Shown here in pieces: positions 5,883 through 6,814 of a DNA stretch of 6,814 nucleotides. The translations under genes and the position numbers were made by a program. The first letter of the stretch is position 1; each line of letters opens with the position of its first letter. The stretch lies in the NCBI GenBank assembly GCA_011051825.1, contig DRKH01000207.1, forward strand, positions 1 to 6,814. The letters run 5' to 3'. The stretch comes from Desulfobulbus sp. (GTDB lineage Bacteria; Desulfobacterota; Desulfobulbia; Desulfobulbales; Desulfobulbaceae). The notes under the pieces are model-generated. The model was not told the origin of the DNA. It was given only the letters and a program-made list of their open reading frames with translations, and did no database searches.

Positions 5883-6569
5883 ATGGGACGCTTAATTCTG
5901 GTTCGCCATGGTGAATCCATCTGGAACCAGCAGAACCGTTTTACCGGCTGGGTAGATGTCTCTCTCACCGGCAAGGGGATTGCGGAAGCCCGGGAAGCCG
6001 GAGAACTCTTAGCCGAAGAATGTTTTGATGCCGCCTTTACCTCGGCATTGATCCGAGCGCAGGATACCCTGTATGAAATCCTTCAACACAACCGACACGC
6101 CGAAAAATATCTTTGTGTTCACGAAAAAAATTCATCATGGTATGAGCATTACACTGCAGATGAAACCGATCAGAACCAATTAAAAATTCATATCTCCGAA
6201 CAGCTCAACGAACGTTATTATGGAGACCTGCAGGGGATGAACAAGAACAGGGCCAGAGAAAAGTTCGGGGTCGAACAGGTCCGTTTGTGGCGACGCAGCT
6301 ATGATGTTCCTCCGCCGGGAGGAGAAAGCCTGGAAATGACGGCTGCCCGAACTCTTCCTTATTTTAACAGCCACATCCTCCCGTATCTACGCAAAAACAA
6401 ACGGATTCTGGTATCGGCACACGGAAATTCACTTCGCTCTATTGTTATGCACATCAAGCAGATGTCGCCTCAACAGATCCTTGAATATGAAATTGCCACC
6501 GGAACCCCCCATATTTTTGATTTTAATGAACAAATGGAACTGACAGGCGACTTGATAATGAAGGGCTGA
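5883..6569 (+). CDS. gpmA: 2,3-bisphosphoglycerate-dependent phosphoglycerate mutase
   Basis: A 228-residue cytoplasmic enzyme that interconverts 3- and 2-phosphoglycerate in glycolysis and gluconeogenesis through a phosphohistidine. The start is supported by AAGGAA 8 bases before the ATG. The N-terminal LVRHGES places the phospho-accepting histidine at 9 beside R8. NRFTGW (18-23), R58 in TSALIRAQ, E110 in LNERYYGDLQG, the RR pair at 137-138 and H180 in SAHGNSLR correspond to the E. coli Arg10/His11, Arg62, Glu89 and His184 active site. Compared from memory with the 250-residue E. coli enzyme, it has about 26 extra residues before LNER (around 72-105, with WYEHYTADETDQ). It lacks about 24 residues before ESL, where it reads PPPGGESL, and has no long C-terminal tail. 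This matches a known shorter dPGM subgroup. All catalytic residues are intact, so it should be active. It is the last complete gene, 189 bases after the HdeD-like gene. Confidence 0.95.
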   Translation: MGRLILVRHGESIWNQQNRFTGWVDVSLTGKGIAEAREAGELLAEECFDAAFTSALIRAQDTLYEILQHNRHAEKYLCVHEKNSSWYEHYTADETDQNQLKIHISEQLNERYYGDLQGMNKNRAREKFGVEQVRLWRRSYDVPPPGGESLEMTAARTLPYFNSHILPYLRKNKRILVSAHGNSLRSIVMHIKQMSPQQILEYEIATGTPHIFDFNEQMELTGDLIMKG

Positions 6570-6729
6570 GTACCAGGACCCACTTGCCGGGATGGTATTG
6601 CACGGTCACCGGCTACGCCTGACATACACCAGATGACCAACAATCCTCAACCTGATACGGGGGAGACCATAGCTGAAGAACAAAGAGCGTTTCGAACCCA
6701 CCAAATCCATGGGGTTCTACAGTTCGGAG

Positions 6730-6782
6730 AAACAGACGACGTTGTCCCTGACCATGGAAAAGCTGAACCTTGTACCTACTCA
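6730..6782 (+). repeat. Dispersed repeat, copy B
   Basis: Partner of 4067-4119 at an offset of 2663 bases, about 70% identical without gaps. The shared core GAAAAGCTGA is at 6757-6766. Unlike copy A, its matching frame stays open (PDHGKAEPCTYSE). Confidence 0.6.
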
Positions 6783-6809
6783 GAAACATTAATACAATAA
6801 TACAATAAT

Positions 6810-6814
6810 GAGGA
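6810..6814 (+). promoter_or_regulatory. Possible ribosome binding site of a gene beyond the right edge
   Basis: The window ends GAGGA after an AT-rich stretch. This is what the region just before a + strand start codon would look like, but the gene itself is not included. Confidence 0.3.

Larger units (their letters stand above)
6570..6814 (+). other. Gene-free right end, 245 bases
   Basis: No clear gene follows gpmA. A weak GCCGG/CCGGC inverted repeat (6586-6590 and 6609-6613) has no T-run. Two CCATGG sites (6707-6712 and 6752-6757) could pair as a 7-base stem. A 55-codon frame runs from ATG 6633 to TAA 6798-6800, and a second frame stays open from 6673 to 6792. Neither has a ribosome binding site or a recognisable product. 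The region holds copy B of the dispersed repeat and ends in an AT-rich tract with two 8-base units (AATACAAT at 6791 and 6799). Confidence 0.7.

Noticed and set aside
5785..5895. 36-codon frame overlapping the gpmA start, as a possible leader peptide
   Set aside because: No ribosome binding site, no recognisable sequence, and its codons are largely made of the two hairpins.
6633..6800. 55-codon frame (MTNNPQPDTG...) after gpmA
   Set aside because: No ribosome binding site and no family resemblance. An overlapping frame is equally open. It is kept only as context for the dispersed repeat.
6570..6814. Group II intron or attC-type recombination site at the right end
   Set aside because: No domain V-like hairpin, intron boundary or paired attC core sites can be seen.

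Overview
The window is a bacterial chromosomal segment of roughly 50% GC by eye. All five supported genes lie on the + strand. From the left they are: the 3' end of a polytopic membrane protein, probably a GT-C type glycosyltransferase; a large secreted protein with a parallel beta-helix followed by alternating golvesin-like and PKD domains; a small membrane-anchored protein with an NTF2/SnoaL-like tail; an HdeD-family (DUF308) six-helix membrane protein; and a 2,3-bisphosphoglycerate-dependent phosphoglycerate mutase (GpmA). No rRNA, tRNA, CRISPR array or transposase gene is visible. The gene mix and diderm-style secretion signal suggest a Gram-negative bacterium, and a Desulfobulbales-like Desulfobacterota would fit. 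That placement is a guess from gene style, because no phylogenetic marker was compared.

Layout: 2-364 is the glycosyltransferase-like C-terminus, open at the left edge. 480-4061 is the large surface protein. Its last 600 residues are built as golvesin-PKD-golvesin-PKD-golvesin, and the copies are similar enough at DNA level (one stretch of 59 identical bases) to imply recent intragenic duplication. 4159-4662 is the small anchored protein, with a GTG start chosen because of its Shine-Dalgarno site. 4663-5138 is a 476-base gap holding a non-autonomous, MITE-like insertion: 15-base terminal inverted repeats, flanked by a 10-base direct repeat, with a second inverted-repeat structure nested inside. 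5139-5693 is the HdeD-like gene, preceded by a hairpin just upstream of its ribosome binding site. 5694-5882 carries two strong hairpins ahead of gpmA (5883-6569). 6570-6814 has no supported gene. It ends in an AT-rich stretch with a Shine-Dalgarno-like motif, so another gene may start just past the right edge.

The genes do not form one obvious pathway. The first two could belong to an envelope or exopolysaccharide locus, a glycosyltransferase followed by a secreted carbohydrate-active or carbohydrate-binding protein. The HdeD-like protein and GpmA look like ordinary housekeeping or stress genes. Beyond the genes, the best-supported observations are the MITE-like element and a diverged dispersed repeat of about 53 bases, one copy ahead of the NTF2-like gene and one at the right end. 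I found no convincing sign of a new defence, secretion or biosynthetic system.
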